From assembly GCA_036796215.1 (NCBI GenBank), contig DAIRDJ010000212.1, positions 1-6,833 of the forward strand: 6,833 nucleotides of DNA. Direction: 5' to 3'. Numbering within the stretch: the first letter of the stretch is position 1; each line of letters starts with the position of its first letter. The position numbers were made by a program, and so were the translations under genes. Below are positions 1 through 5,677 of the stretch, one piece after another. A model generated the notes under the pieces. It did not search any database and was not told where the DNA came from. It saw only the letters and a list, made by a program, of their open reading frames with translations. Source of the DNA: SLRI01 sp036796215. Lineage in GTDB: Bacteria > Pseudomonadota > Alphaproteobacteria > Geminicoccales > Geminicoccaceae.

Positions 1-537
1 ACCTGGGGGACGAGCCCGCAGGACGTGGTGCCGATCACCGGCCGGGTGCCCGATCCGGCCTCGGTCGCGGACGACGACAAGCGGGCGGCGATGCTGAGGG
101 CCCTCGACTATATGGGCCTCGAGCCCGGCAAGCCGCTCACCGAGGTCACGGTCGACCGGGTGTTCCTCGGCTCCTGCACCAACGGGCGGATCGAGGATCT
201 CAGGGCTGCTGCAAAGGTGATCGACGGCAAGCACGTGGCGCCCACCGTCCGCGCCATGGTGGTGCCGGGCTCCGGGCTCGTGAAGCATCAGGCCGAGGCC
301 GAGGGGCTGGATCGGATCTTCAAGAATGCCGGCTTCGAGTGGCGCGAGGCCGGCTGCTCGATGTGCCTCGGCATGAACCCGGACCAGCTCGAGCCGCACG
401 AGCGCTGTGCGTCCACCAGCAACCGCAATTTCGAGGGCCGCCAGGGCCGCCTCGGCCGAACCCATCTGGTGAGCCCGGCCATGGCGGCGGCAGCGGCGAT
501 CGCCGGCAAGCTGACGGACGTGCGCGACCTGGCGTAA
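1..537 (+). CDS. leuC: 3-isopropylmalate dehydratase large subunit, C-terminal part (5' truncated by window edge)
   Basis: This is the C-terminal 178 residues of the aconitase-family large subunit that, with LeuD, isomerises 2-isopropylmalate to 3-isopropylmalate in leucine biosynthesis in the cytoplasm. The frame is open from base 1, and the first residues (TWGTSPQDV) are a typical internal LeuC motif, so the true start lies outside the window. All three ligands of the catalytic 4Fe-4S cluster are visible: the Cys of FLGSCTNGR (codon 175-177) and the two Cys of AGCSMCLGMNPD (codons 355-357 and 364-366). Their spacing of 60 and 3 residues matches that of E. coli LeuC. The substrate-site stretch STSNRNFEGRQG and the terminal HLVSPAMAAAAAIAG are also present. 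The gene stops with TAA. No leuD follows; the next gene is on the opposite strand. Identification is secure. Confidence 0.97.
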   Translation, partial: TWGTSPQDVVPITGRVPDPASVADDDKRAAMLRALDYMGLEPGKPLTEVTVDRVFLGSCTNGRIEDLRAAAKVIDGKHVAPTVRAMVVPGSGLVKHQAEAEGLDRIFKNAGFEWREAGCSMCLGMNPDQLEPHERCASTSNRNFEGRQGRLGRTHLVSPAMAAAAAIAGKLTDVRDLA

Positions 538-548
538 TCGGCGCGGAC

Positions 549-577
549 GACAGGGTCTGCGCGTTGCCTGCCCTGTC
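549..577. terminator. possible bidirectional terminator between convergent leuC and small membrane protein gene
   Basis: GACAGGG at 549-555 pairs perfectly with CCCTGTC at 571-577, enclosing a 15-base loop. The hairpin lies 11 bases after the leuC stop and 8 bases after the stop of the opposing gene, which is where a shared terminator would be expected. There is no T-tract on either side, so it is at best a weak intrinsic terminator. Confidence 0.4.
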
Positions 578-585
578 ATCAGCTG

Positions 586-720
586 TCAGTTGGTGGTAGT
601 ACCGGTCGCAGCCGGTGGAGGGGCCTCACCACCGCCGCCACCGAACCAGCCCATGCTGTAGGCGAGGATGCCCAGCACCACGACCACGGCGACGACGATA
701 CCGATATTCTTTGTGCTCAT
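586..720 (-). CDS. small single-span membrane protein, 44 residues, unknown function
   Basis: This 44-residue protein starts MSTKNIGIVV. It has a hydrophobic helix at about residues 6-22, rich in Val, Ile, Leu and Ala, then a YSMGWFGGGGG linker and a Pro/Ala/Thr-rich tail. That is the layout of a small inner-membrane protein anchored by its N-terminus. The ATG at 718-720 is preferred over an upstream in-frame start at 819 because AAGGAA (complement of 730-735) lies 9 bases before it and the hydrophobic segment follows at once; the longer version would add 33 low-complexity residues. It is transcribed towards leuC. I do not recognise a named family, although similar short proteins beginning with a charged tip, one helix and a GWFGGG-like motif seem familiar from alphaproteobacterial genomes. 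That is recollection, not a search. Confidence 0.7.
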   Translation of the reverse strand: MSTKNIGIVVAVVVVLGILAYSMGWFGGGGGEAPPPAATGTTTN

Positions 721-736
721 GAGGCGATTTTCCTTG

Positions 737-756
737 GCTGCCAACGATTGGGCAGC
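737..756 (-). promoter_or_regulatory. hairpin in the leader of the small membrane protein gene
   Basis: GCTGCC (737-742) and GGCAGC (751-756) form a 6-bp inverted repeat with an 8-base loop. On the - strand transcript the hairpin ends one base before the AAGGAA ribosome-binding site. A nested alternative, CCAACGATTGG (741-751), could also pair. Pairing this close to the Shine-Dalgarno could affect translation, but nothing else supports a regulatory role. Confidence 0.3.
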
Positions 757-788
757 ATGATGACGGGATGACGGCGGCATCGCTGTTG

Positions 789-806
789 TGTCGATGACCG
801 TCGACA
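789..806. promoter_or_regulatory. inverted repeat in the divergent intergenic region, possible operator
   Basis: TGTCGA-TGACCG-TCGACA is a perfect dyad with 6-bp arms and a 6-bp spacer. It lies between the divergently read small membrane protein gene (start at 720) and the exported protein gene (start at 846). The size and position suit a dimeric DNA-binding regulator. No convincing -35/-10 pair is visible around it on either strand. The repeat AGCATAGCATA follows at 810-820. Confidence 0.35.
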
Positions 807-833
807 GACAGCATAGCATAAGGGTGAGCGTTG

Positions 834-840
834 GGAAGGA
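834..840 (+). promoter_or_regulatory. strong ribosome-binding site that fixes the start at 846
   Basis: GGAAGGA lies 5 bases before the ATG at 846-848. This decides against the in-frame TTG at 831, which overlaps the site. Confidence 0.7.
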
Positions 841-845
841 ACCAA

Positions 846-1169
846 ATGGGCCGTTTACTGGTAGTTGTCCTGATGGTGCTCGGCGCCGGGGCGTCTAGCG
901 CCCGGGCCGACACCCTGCTGCTGCAGCAGATGGTGCCCGGTGATGTCGCCGGGACGCCGTTCTTGCTCGTCGACCGCGGCCGGATCAGCCACGTCACGGT
1001 GACCAAGGACACGAGCCTCAGCCACCGGGTCACCATCAGGCTCGCGACCGAGCCCCCGGTCGAGATCGGCCTGACCTGCAACGACGAGGCGATCACCCGT
1101 CAGGTGCTCGACGCACTCCGCCGCGGTGGGATCGCCACCCTGGACCTCACCGGCCGCTGCCGCCTCTGA
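846..1169 (+). CDS. small exported protein with signal peptide, unknown function
   Basis: This 107-residue protein has a clear Sec signal peptide: MGR, a hydrophobic core (residues 4-14), then a likely signal peptidase I site after ARA (residues 19-21), leaving a mature protein of about 86 residues starting DTLLLQ. The mature part looks beta-rich (SHVTVTKDT, HRVTIRLATEP) and has two cysteines, Cys78 and Cys105, that could form a disulfide in the periplasm. The C-terminal half (CNDEAITRQVLDALRRGG) looks helical. I do not recognise the family. It ends 6 bases before mtgA on the same strand, so the two are probably co-transcribed, which would fit an envelope role. The upstream GGAAGGA supports the start. 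Confidence 0.75.
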   Translation: MGRLLVVVLMVLGAGASSARADTLLLQQMVPGDVAGTPFLLVDRGRISHVTVTKDTSLSHRVTIRLATEPPVEIGLTCNDEAITRQVLDALRRGGIATLDLTGRCRL

Positions 1170-1175
1170 CCCCGC

Positions 1176-1898
1176 ATGGTCGACAGGCGTGGACACCAGA
1201 CGGACGAGCCCGACCAGAAGCCGGGCCTGGTTCGCCGATGGCTGCACCGGATCGTGGTGGCCGTGCTGATCGTGGTCCTGCTGCTGCCGCCGGTGCTGCT
1301 CGTCGCCTATCGCTCGTTTGCCCCACCGGCGACACCGTTGATGCTGCTGCGCCTGACCAACGAGGCCGGGCTCGATTATCGCTTCCGCCCCTTGGCCGAG
1401 ATCAGCCCGCATCTGGCCCCGGCGGTGATCGCGTCGGAGGACAATCTCTTCTGCAGGCACCAGGGCTTCGACGTGGCCGCACTGAGGACCGAGGTCGAGC
1501 GGGCGCTCGCCGGCGAACGGCCGAGGGGTGCCAGCACCATCACCCAGCAGCTGACGAAGAACCTCTTCCTCTTGCCCGGACGCGGCTATGGCCGGAAGAT
1601 CCTGGAGGCCTGGTACGCGCCGCAGCTCGAGCTCATCCTTGGCAAGGCGCGGACCCTCGAGCTCTATCTCAACGTCGCCGAGTTCGGCCCCGGCATCTAC
1701 GGCGCCGAGGCGGCAAGCCAACGCTGGTTCCAAAAGCCCGCGACAGCACTCACCGAGCGCGAGGCCGCGCGTCTCGCGGTGATCCTGCCGCGCCCGCTCC
1801 ACTGGCGACCCGACGGCGATTGGGCAACCGAGCGCAGTGCGGTGATCCAACAGCGCATCGGCCAGCTTGGGCCCTTGCTCGACTGCGCGCCCGGCTGA
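1176..1898 (+). CDS. mtgA: monofunctional biosynthetic peptidoglycan transglycosylase
   Basis: This 240-residue GT51-family protein polymerises lipid II into glycan strands on the periplasmic face of the inner membrane and lacks the transpeptidase domain of bifunctional PBPs. A basic cytoplasmic tip (to about residue 25) precedes one membrane segment (about 26-45). The catalytic region has the family motifs in order: AVIASEDNLFCRHQGFD (83-99) with the catalytic Glu88; GASTITQQLTKNLFL (118-132); RKILEAWYAPQLE (140-152) with the second conserved Glu144; then LELYLNVAEFGPGIYG (161-176), AEAASQRWF and the LAVILPRP helix. Length and architecture match MtgA. The ATG at 1176 has no strong ribosome-binding site, and the gene follows the exported protein by only 6 bases, so translation may depend on that neighbour. 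It converges with the response regulator gene. Confidence 0.95.
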   Translation: MVDRRGHQTDEPDQKPGLVRRWLHRIVVAVLIVVLLLPPVLLVAYRSFAPPATPLMLLRLTNEAGLDYRFRPLAEISPHLAPAVIASEDNLFCRHQGFDVAALRTEVERALAGERPRGASTITQQLTKNLFLLPGRGYGRKILEAWYAPQLELILGKARTLELYLNVAEFGPGIYGAEAASQRWFQKPATALTEREAARLAVILPRPLHWRPDGDWATERSAVIQQRIGQLGPLLDCAPG

Positions 1899-1920
1899 TC
1901 CGGGCAGTCCGGCCGGTCAG
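1895..1920. terminator. imperfect inverted repeat spanning both stop codons of convergent genes
   Basis: CTGA-T-CCGG (1895-1903, with one bulged T) pairs with CCGGTCAG (1913-1920) around a 9-base loop. The arms contain the mtgA stop TGA (1896-1898) and the stop of the opposing regulator gene (1917-1919). Its place between convergent genes suggests a compact bidirectional terminator. There is no T-tract, and a GC-rich 8-bp match can arise by chance. Confidence 0.35.
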
Positions 1921-3278
1921 CCGTAGGTATCGGCGAGCCGGTGTTTCTTGATCAAGCGGTAGACGTTGCGCTCGCTGATGCCGAGAATCGCCGCGACCTT
2001 GCCGCGGTGACCCTCGTAGCGCTTCAGCAGGGCTTCGAGGTAGCGCCCCTCGAGCTGGTGCAGCGTCGGCTCATCGGCGAGCTCGACCAGCGCCGAACCT
2101 GTCGCGCCCAGTGCCGGCGCCGGCAGGCCGAGATGCGCGGGCTCGATGACGTCGGCCCCGGCCGAGACCACCACCGCACGTTCGACGACGTTGCGCAGCT
2201 CGCGGATATTGCCGGGCCAACGATAGGCCAAAAGCGCGTTTCTGGCGGCGCTGCCCAGCCGCTTGCGCCGCTCGCGGCCGCCATTTTGTCGGGCGAGGAA
2301 GTGCTGTGCCAGCTCGGGGATGTCGGCGCGCCGATCGCGCAGTGGCGGCAGCTGGATCCGCACCACATTGAGGCGATAGTAGAGCTCGGGCCGAAAGGCG
2401 CTGCTCGCCACAGCGGCGAGGTCCTGCCGCGTGGCGGCGATGATCCGCGCGTCGGCCAAGAGATCCCGCATCCCGCCGACCCGGCGGAACACGCCCGTCT
2501 CCAGCACCCGCAGGAGCTTCGCCTGGATCGCGGGGTCGAGCTCGCCCACCTCGTCGAGCAGGATCGTACCGCCTGCGGCCTCCTCGATCAGGCCGCGGCG
2601 CTGGCGGTCGGCGCCCGGCACCGCACCCTTCTCGTGGCCGAAGAGCTCGCTGTCCATCAGGCTGCCGGCGAGGGTGCAACAGTCGATGGTGACGAAACTG
2701 CCGGCGGCGCGCAGGCTGCCCTGATGGATGGCGAAGGCCGCCAGCTCCTTGCCGACCCCGCTCTCGCCTTCGATCAACACCGTGGCCTCGGTCGGTGCGA
2801 CGGCGTCGGCGACAGCCCGCAGGCGCTGCGCCTGTGGGCTGTCGCCGACGATCTCGTGCTCGCGGTGGCGGTTCAGCCGCTCGCGCAAGAAGGCGAGCTG
2901 CCGCTCGGCATCCGTCTTCTCCAGTGCCCGCTGCACGGCGAGCTCGAGCACCACGGGATCGATCGGTTTGGTCGGATAGTCGTCGGCGCCGTGCTTGATC
3001 GCCCGCACCGCCTCGCCGACCGAGGCGTAGCCGGTGAGCATGATGACGGGACAGACCTCGGCCAGCTGCTCGAGCACGTCGAGGCCGCTCGCATCGGGCA
3101 GCTTCTCTTCGAGCACCACCAGAGCCGGCTCACGCAGTGCCAGATACTCCTGCGCCCGCGCCCAGCTCGTCACGCCGGTGGCGGCATAGCCCATGCGGCC
3201 CAGCTCCTCGACGAGCAGGCGGCCGAGGACCTTGTCGTCGTCGTCGACGAGGATGCTGCGCGGCCTAGCCGTCGCCAT
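1917..3278 (-). CDS. NtrC-family response regulator (receiver, AAA+, Fis-type HTH) with altered phosphorylation and sigma-54 contact sites
   Basis: This 453-residue regulator is the likely partner of the histidine kinase just upstream. The receiver (about 6-120) keeps the acidic DDDD patch (12-15), Thr82 (MLTGYAS) and Lys104 (TKPID), but the phospho-acceptor position in VVLEEKLPDASG is Glu57 instead of Asp. The AAA+ domain (about 143-380) has Walker A GESGVGKE (171-178), Walker B GGTILLDEVGEL (236-247), FRPELYYRLNVV and WPGNIREL. The sigma-54 contact loop, normally GAFTGA, is GAVPGA (218-223). The C-terminus (about 410-450) is a Fis-like helix-turn-helix (KVAAILGISERNVYRLIKK). I chose the ATG at 3276-3278, just before the receiver, giving a 14-base overlap with the kinase gene. 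In-frame ATGs also occur at 3287, 3296 and 3308, and none has a clear ribosome-binding site. Whether it acts with sigma-54 is uncertain. Confidence 0.93.
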   Translation of the reverse strand: MATARPRSILVDDDDKVLGRLLVEELGRMGYAATGVTSWARAQEYLALREPALVVLEEKLPDASGLDVLEQLAEVCPVIMLTGYASVGEAVRAIKHGADDYPTKPIDPVVLELAVQRALEKTDAERQLAFLRERLNRHREHEIVGDSPQAQRLRAVADAVAPTEATVLIEGESGVGKELAAFAIHQGSLRAAGSFVTIDCCTLAGSLMDSELFGHEKGAVPGADRQRRGLIEEAAGGTILLDEVGELDPAIQAKLLRVLETGVFRRVGGMRDLLADARIIAATRQDLAAVASSAFRPELYYRLNVVRIQLPPLRDRRADIPELAQHFLARQNGGRERRKRLGSAARNALLAYRWPGNIRELRNVVERAVVVSAGADVIEPAHLGLPAPALGATGSALVELADEPTLHQLEGRYLEALLKRYEGHRGKVAAILGISERNVYRLIKKHRLADTYG

Positions 3279-5199
3279 CCGGTTCATTCGGTCCATCGGT
3301 GCACGCATCGGCCGCCGGCAGGCGCACCGTGAAGGCAGTGCCGCTGCCGGGCCGGCTCGTCACCTCGATGCTGCCAGCATGGCGGTCGACGATGCTGCGG
3401 CAGATGGTCAGGCCGAGGCCGCAGCCCGCATCGCCGTCCGCGCGTCGACTGAAGAACGGCTGGAAGATCCGGCCGAGATCGGCAGCTTCGATGCCACAGC
3501 CGGTATCGGCGAAGGCGAGTTCGACGACGTCACCGGCGAGCCGGCCGGTAACCTTGAAGCGACCGCCGCCCGGCATCGCGTGAAAGGCGTTCTGGGCGAG
3601 GTTCAAGACCAGCATGCGCAGCTCGGAATCGCGTGCCACCACCCGGAGCGGTCGCGGCTCGAAGACGAGCTCGACGGTGACCCTGCGCTGCTCGGCCTCG
3701 AACGCCAAGAGGGCCAGGACGTCGCGGACGATCGGCTCGAGCTCGAGCAGCACGAGACGTTCGCTCGGCGGCACGCTGAGTGCCAGCAGCCGCTCGGTCA
3801 CCTTGATGCACATGCCGATCTCGGCCTCGACGAGGTCGATATAGCCGCCCAGGGTCTGCGCACTGCTCTCGCCCGGTGGCAGCTCGCGGCGCAAGGCCTT
3901 GATGCCGAGGGCGATGGCACCCAGGGGATTGCGGATCTCGTGTGCCACGCCGGCCGCGAGCTGACCGATCTCCGCCAGCCGCTGCTCCTGCGAGATCATC
4001 GCGACGGCCTCGAGATCGCGGATCACCTCGACGATCCAGGTCCCTTCGCCTTCCACGACGCCAGCTGCCAGCCTGGCCGCCGTCACCTCGGCGGGCAGCG
4101 TCGAGCCGTCCGGGCGCTGGTGCAGGTGCCGGCATTTGAGGGGCTGCGGCGAGCGCTGCAGCTCGTAGAGGGGGCAGGTGACCATGGTCGGCGCGCAGGG
4201 CTCGGTGCGATTGTGGCTGGAGACGTAGCACGGCCGGCCGAGAATGGCGTCGGGCTCCAGGCCCTGCTGGCGAGCGAAGCTGGCATTGGCCTTGATCACC
4301 CGGTAGTCGGTGTCGATCACGCGAATGCCGTCGGGCGACGCGTCGATGATCGCCTGGAGCAGCCGCTCGCGCCGGCCGAGCGCCGCGATGGTTCCATCGA
4401 GCTGGTCGGCCATGGCGTCGAAGGCGCGCCCGAGCCCGGCGATCTGGTCGTCGCCGGCGAGCCCGGCCCTGGCATCGAGCCGCCCGCCCCGCGAGGCCCG
4501 GCTGGCAGCGGCGACGCGCTCGACCGGCCGCAGCACCTCGCGGCGAAGAAAGAGCGACACGGCGGCGAGCGCCAGGAGTGTCACGGCGAGGCCCGAGAGG
4601 CTGAGATAGGCGGTGGTCGCCAGGGCGGTGCGCCTGAGCTCGCCCGCATCGATATCGACCAGCAGCAGGCCGTTGATCGGCTGCTCGCTCGCCGGGCCGT
4701 GGCAGCCCTCGCACGCCGCCCGGTTCGGCACCGGGGTGATCGCGCGCACCGCCGGCAGCTCGACCACACCGGCCCGGACCGGCGCTTCGACCACCACCGC
4801 GCCATAGGCCGTGCTCACCGTGGCGCCCTGCGCCAGCGCCGGGTCTAGATCGAGTATCTGGCCGATCAGGCCGCTATCGGAGGCGAAGCGCACTTCGAAG
4901 CTCGGGTTCAAGACGAGCACGCGCAGCACGCTGTCGAGCTCGGCCATCCGACCGACGATGTCGGCCAGGCCGTCGAGATCCTTCTTCAGCATCGCGTTCT
5001 CGAGGGCGAGGCGCAGGGCACCGCCGACCTCGACCGAGACCCGCGCCCGCTCCTCTTCCATGGCCGTGCGATAGGCGACCATGAAGAGCCCGAGAAAGGC
5101 CGTCGAGACGAGGACGAGCAAGGCCGTGAGCCCGACCGCCAGCTTGCGCTCGAGGCGCGCCATCACCCACGCCCGGGCCCGGTCATACTCCCTTCTCAT
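3265..5199 (-). CDS. membrane sensor histidine kinase with periplasmic c-type haem motif and Cys-rich PAS domain
   Basis: This 644-residue kinase has, in order: TM1 (about 20-43); a periplasmic sensor domain (44-195) containing CEGCH (163-167), the CxxCH covalent haem-attachment signature; TM2 (about 196-217); HAMP (about 218-272); PAS (about 280-398) with Cys324, Cys335, Cys342 and Cys356; the HisKA helix with phospho-accepting His420 in GVAHEIRNP; and the HATPase with N-box LNLAQNAFHAM (Asn537), G1 FADTGCGI (Asp565) and G2 GCGLGLTIC (592-600). All catalytic motifs look intact. The CxxCH followed by INGLLLVDID resembles haem-binding sensor domains of other redox-sensing kinases, so a redox or small-ligand signal is likely; the ligand itself is not evident. 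The short acidic C-terminal tail is encoded over the start of the regulator gene. The preceding gene ends 13 bases before the ATG at 5199, for which no strong ribosome-binding site is visible. Confidence 0.94.
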   Translation of the reverse strand: MRREYDRARAWVMARLERKLAVGLTALLVLVSTAFLGLFMVAYRTAMEEERARVSVEVGGALRLALENAMLKKDLDGLADIVGRMAELDSVLRVLVLNPSFEVRFASDSGLIGQILDLDPALAQGATVSTAYGAVVVEAPVRAGVVELPAVRAITPVPNRAACEGCHGPASEQPINGLLLVDIDAGELRRTALATTAYLSLSGLAVTLLALAAVSLFLRREVLRPVERVAAASRASRGGRLDARAGLAGDDQIAGLGRAFDAMADQLDGTIAALGRRERLLQAIIDASPDGIRVIDTDYRVIKANASFARQQGLEPDAILGRPCYVSSHNRTEPCAPTMVTCPLYELQRSPQPLKCRHLHQRPDGSTLPAEVTAARLAAGVVEGEGTWIVEVIRDLEAVAMISQEQRLAEIGQLAAGVAHEIRNPLGAIALGIKALRRELPPGESSAQTLGGYIDLVEAEIGMCIKVTERLLALSVPPSERLVLLELEPIVRDVLALLAFEAEQRRVTVELVFEPRPLRVVARDSELRMLVLNLAQNAFHAMPGGGRFKVTGRLAGDVVELAFADTGCGIEAADLGRIFQPFFSRRADGDAGCGLGLTICRSIVDRHAGSIEVTSRPGSGTAFTVRLPAADACTDGPNEPDGDG

Positions 5200-5212
5200 C
5201 CGGGCACCGTAC

Positions 5213-5677
5213 TCAGCCCAGAAACCGCCGGAGCAGGGTCAGCTCCGGCACCGCATCGGCAGCGAGCGAGACGACGCGCGGGGTCGCCCGCGGCAGCGCC
5301 CGTTCGAGCACGACGATCGGCACCACAACCGGCGCCGGCCGGTCGCTGGTGAGCAGGGCTGCGAGCCACGCCCGCTGCTCCGCCTCGGGCTTGGCCGCGA
5401 GCAGCGCCTCGACATTCTGGGCGACGATGCCGCCCGCCGCCGCCATCCGGTCGAGCCAGGCGTCGAGCTCGGCCAGCGGCAGCCTGCCGGCCTCCCAGCC
5501 CAAAGGAGCGAGCCGCTCGGCCCGGCAATCGCGCAGGCCCAGCCCGAGCGCCCCGGCGAGCCCCTGCACCAGATCGGGTCGGTACTCGGCGAAGCGGACG
5601 ACGAAGCCGCCGGAATTGCCGTTTGCCGCCAGCATCTCCGCCACCGGCCGATACCAGGATCGGTCGAGATCGCTCAT
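5213..5677 (-). CDS. uncharacterised 154-residue cytoplasmic protein, possibly ATPase-like but lacking a P-loop
   Basis: I do not recognise this protein. It has no signal peptide or membrane segment and a single cysteine (Cys51). The predicted strand/helix alternation includes GGFVVRFAEYRP (23-34), a helix LVQGLAGALGL (36-46), a strand-like GGIVAQNVEALLA (82-94), and VVVPIVVLE (117-125) followed by RVVSLAADAVPELTLLRRFL (residues 134-153). The NVEALL and VVVP segments recall the Walker B and sensor-1 strands of AAA/P-loop proteins, but no GxxxxGK[ST] Walker A exists, so any such relationship is an inference about a degenerate, non-catalytic fold. Its ATG overlaps the stop of the ferredoxin gene (ATGA at 5677-5674), indicating translational coupling and a shared role with it. 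It is followed 13 bases later by the kinase. Confidence 0.8.
   Translation of the reverse strand: MSDLDRSWYRPVAEMLAANGNSGGFVVRFAEYRPDLVQGLAGALGLGLRDCRAERLAPLGWEAGRLPLAELDAWLDRMAAAGGIVAQNVEALLAAKPEAEQRAWLAALLTSDRPAPVVVPIVVLERALPRATPRVVSLAADAVPELTLLRRFLG

Noticed and set aside
781..845. Sigma-70-like promoter elements in the divergent region
   Set aside because: TTGTGT (786-791) and TAGCAT or CATAAG boxes can be found, but spacings are wrong for a -35/-10 pair on either strand, so no promoter is annotated.
831..845. TTG at 831 as the start of the exported protein
   Set aside because: It sits on the GGAAGGA ribosome-binding site of the ATG at 846, which directly precedes a normal signal peptide.
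626..1096. A 156-codon - strand open frame overlapping the small membrane protein in another frame
   Set aside because: It overlaps the better-supported 44-residue gene and the exported-protein gene, lacks a ribosome-binding site, and is low complexity.
855..1850. A 331-codon open frame on the - strand opposite the exported protein and mtgA
   Set aside because: It spans two genes with clear signal-peptide and GT51 motifs on the + strand and shows no domain of its own.
1941..3332. A 463-codon open frame on the + strand opposite the response regulator
   Set aside because: It mirrors the regulator frame in GC-rich DNA, has no recognisable domain, and its translation is rich in Arg, Leu, Gln and Ala without fold-like pattern. 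The - strand reading has unambiguous receiver, AAA+ and HTH motifs.
4699..4713. Reading the kinase as a c-type cytochrome
   Set aside because: The CxxCH lies in the sensor region of a full-length kinase with HAMP, PAS, HisKA and HATPase regions; it is one haem motif in a sensor, not an electron-transfer cytochrome.
3193..4848. A 551-codon open frame on the + strand opposite the histidine kinase
   Set aside because: It is a shadow frame; the opposite strand encodes all histidine kinase motifs. The composition is Asp/Arg/Ala/Gly-rich, typical of antisense readings of high-GC genes.
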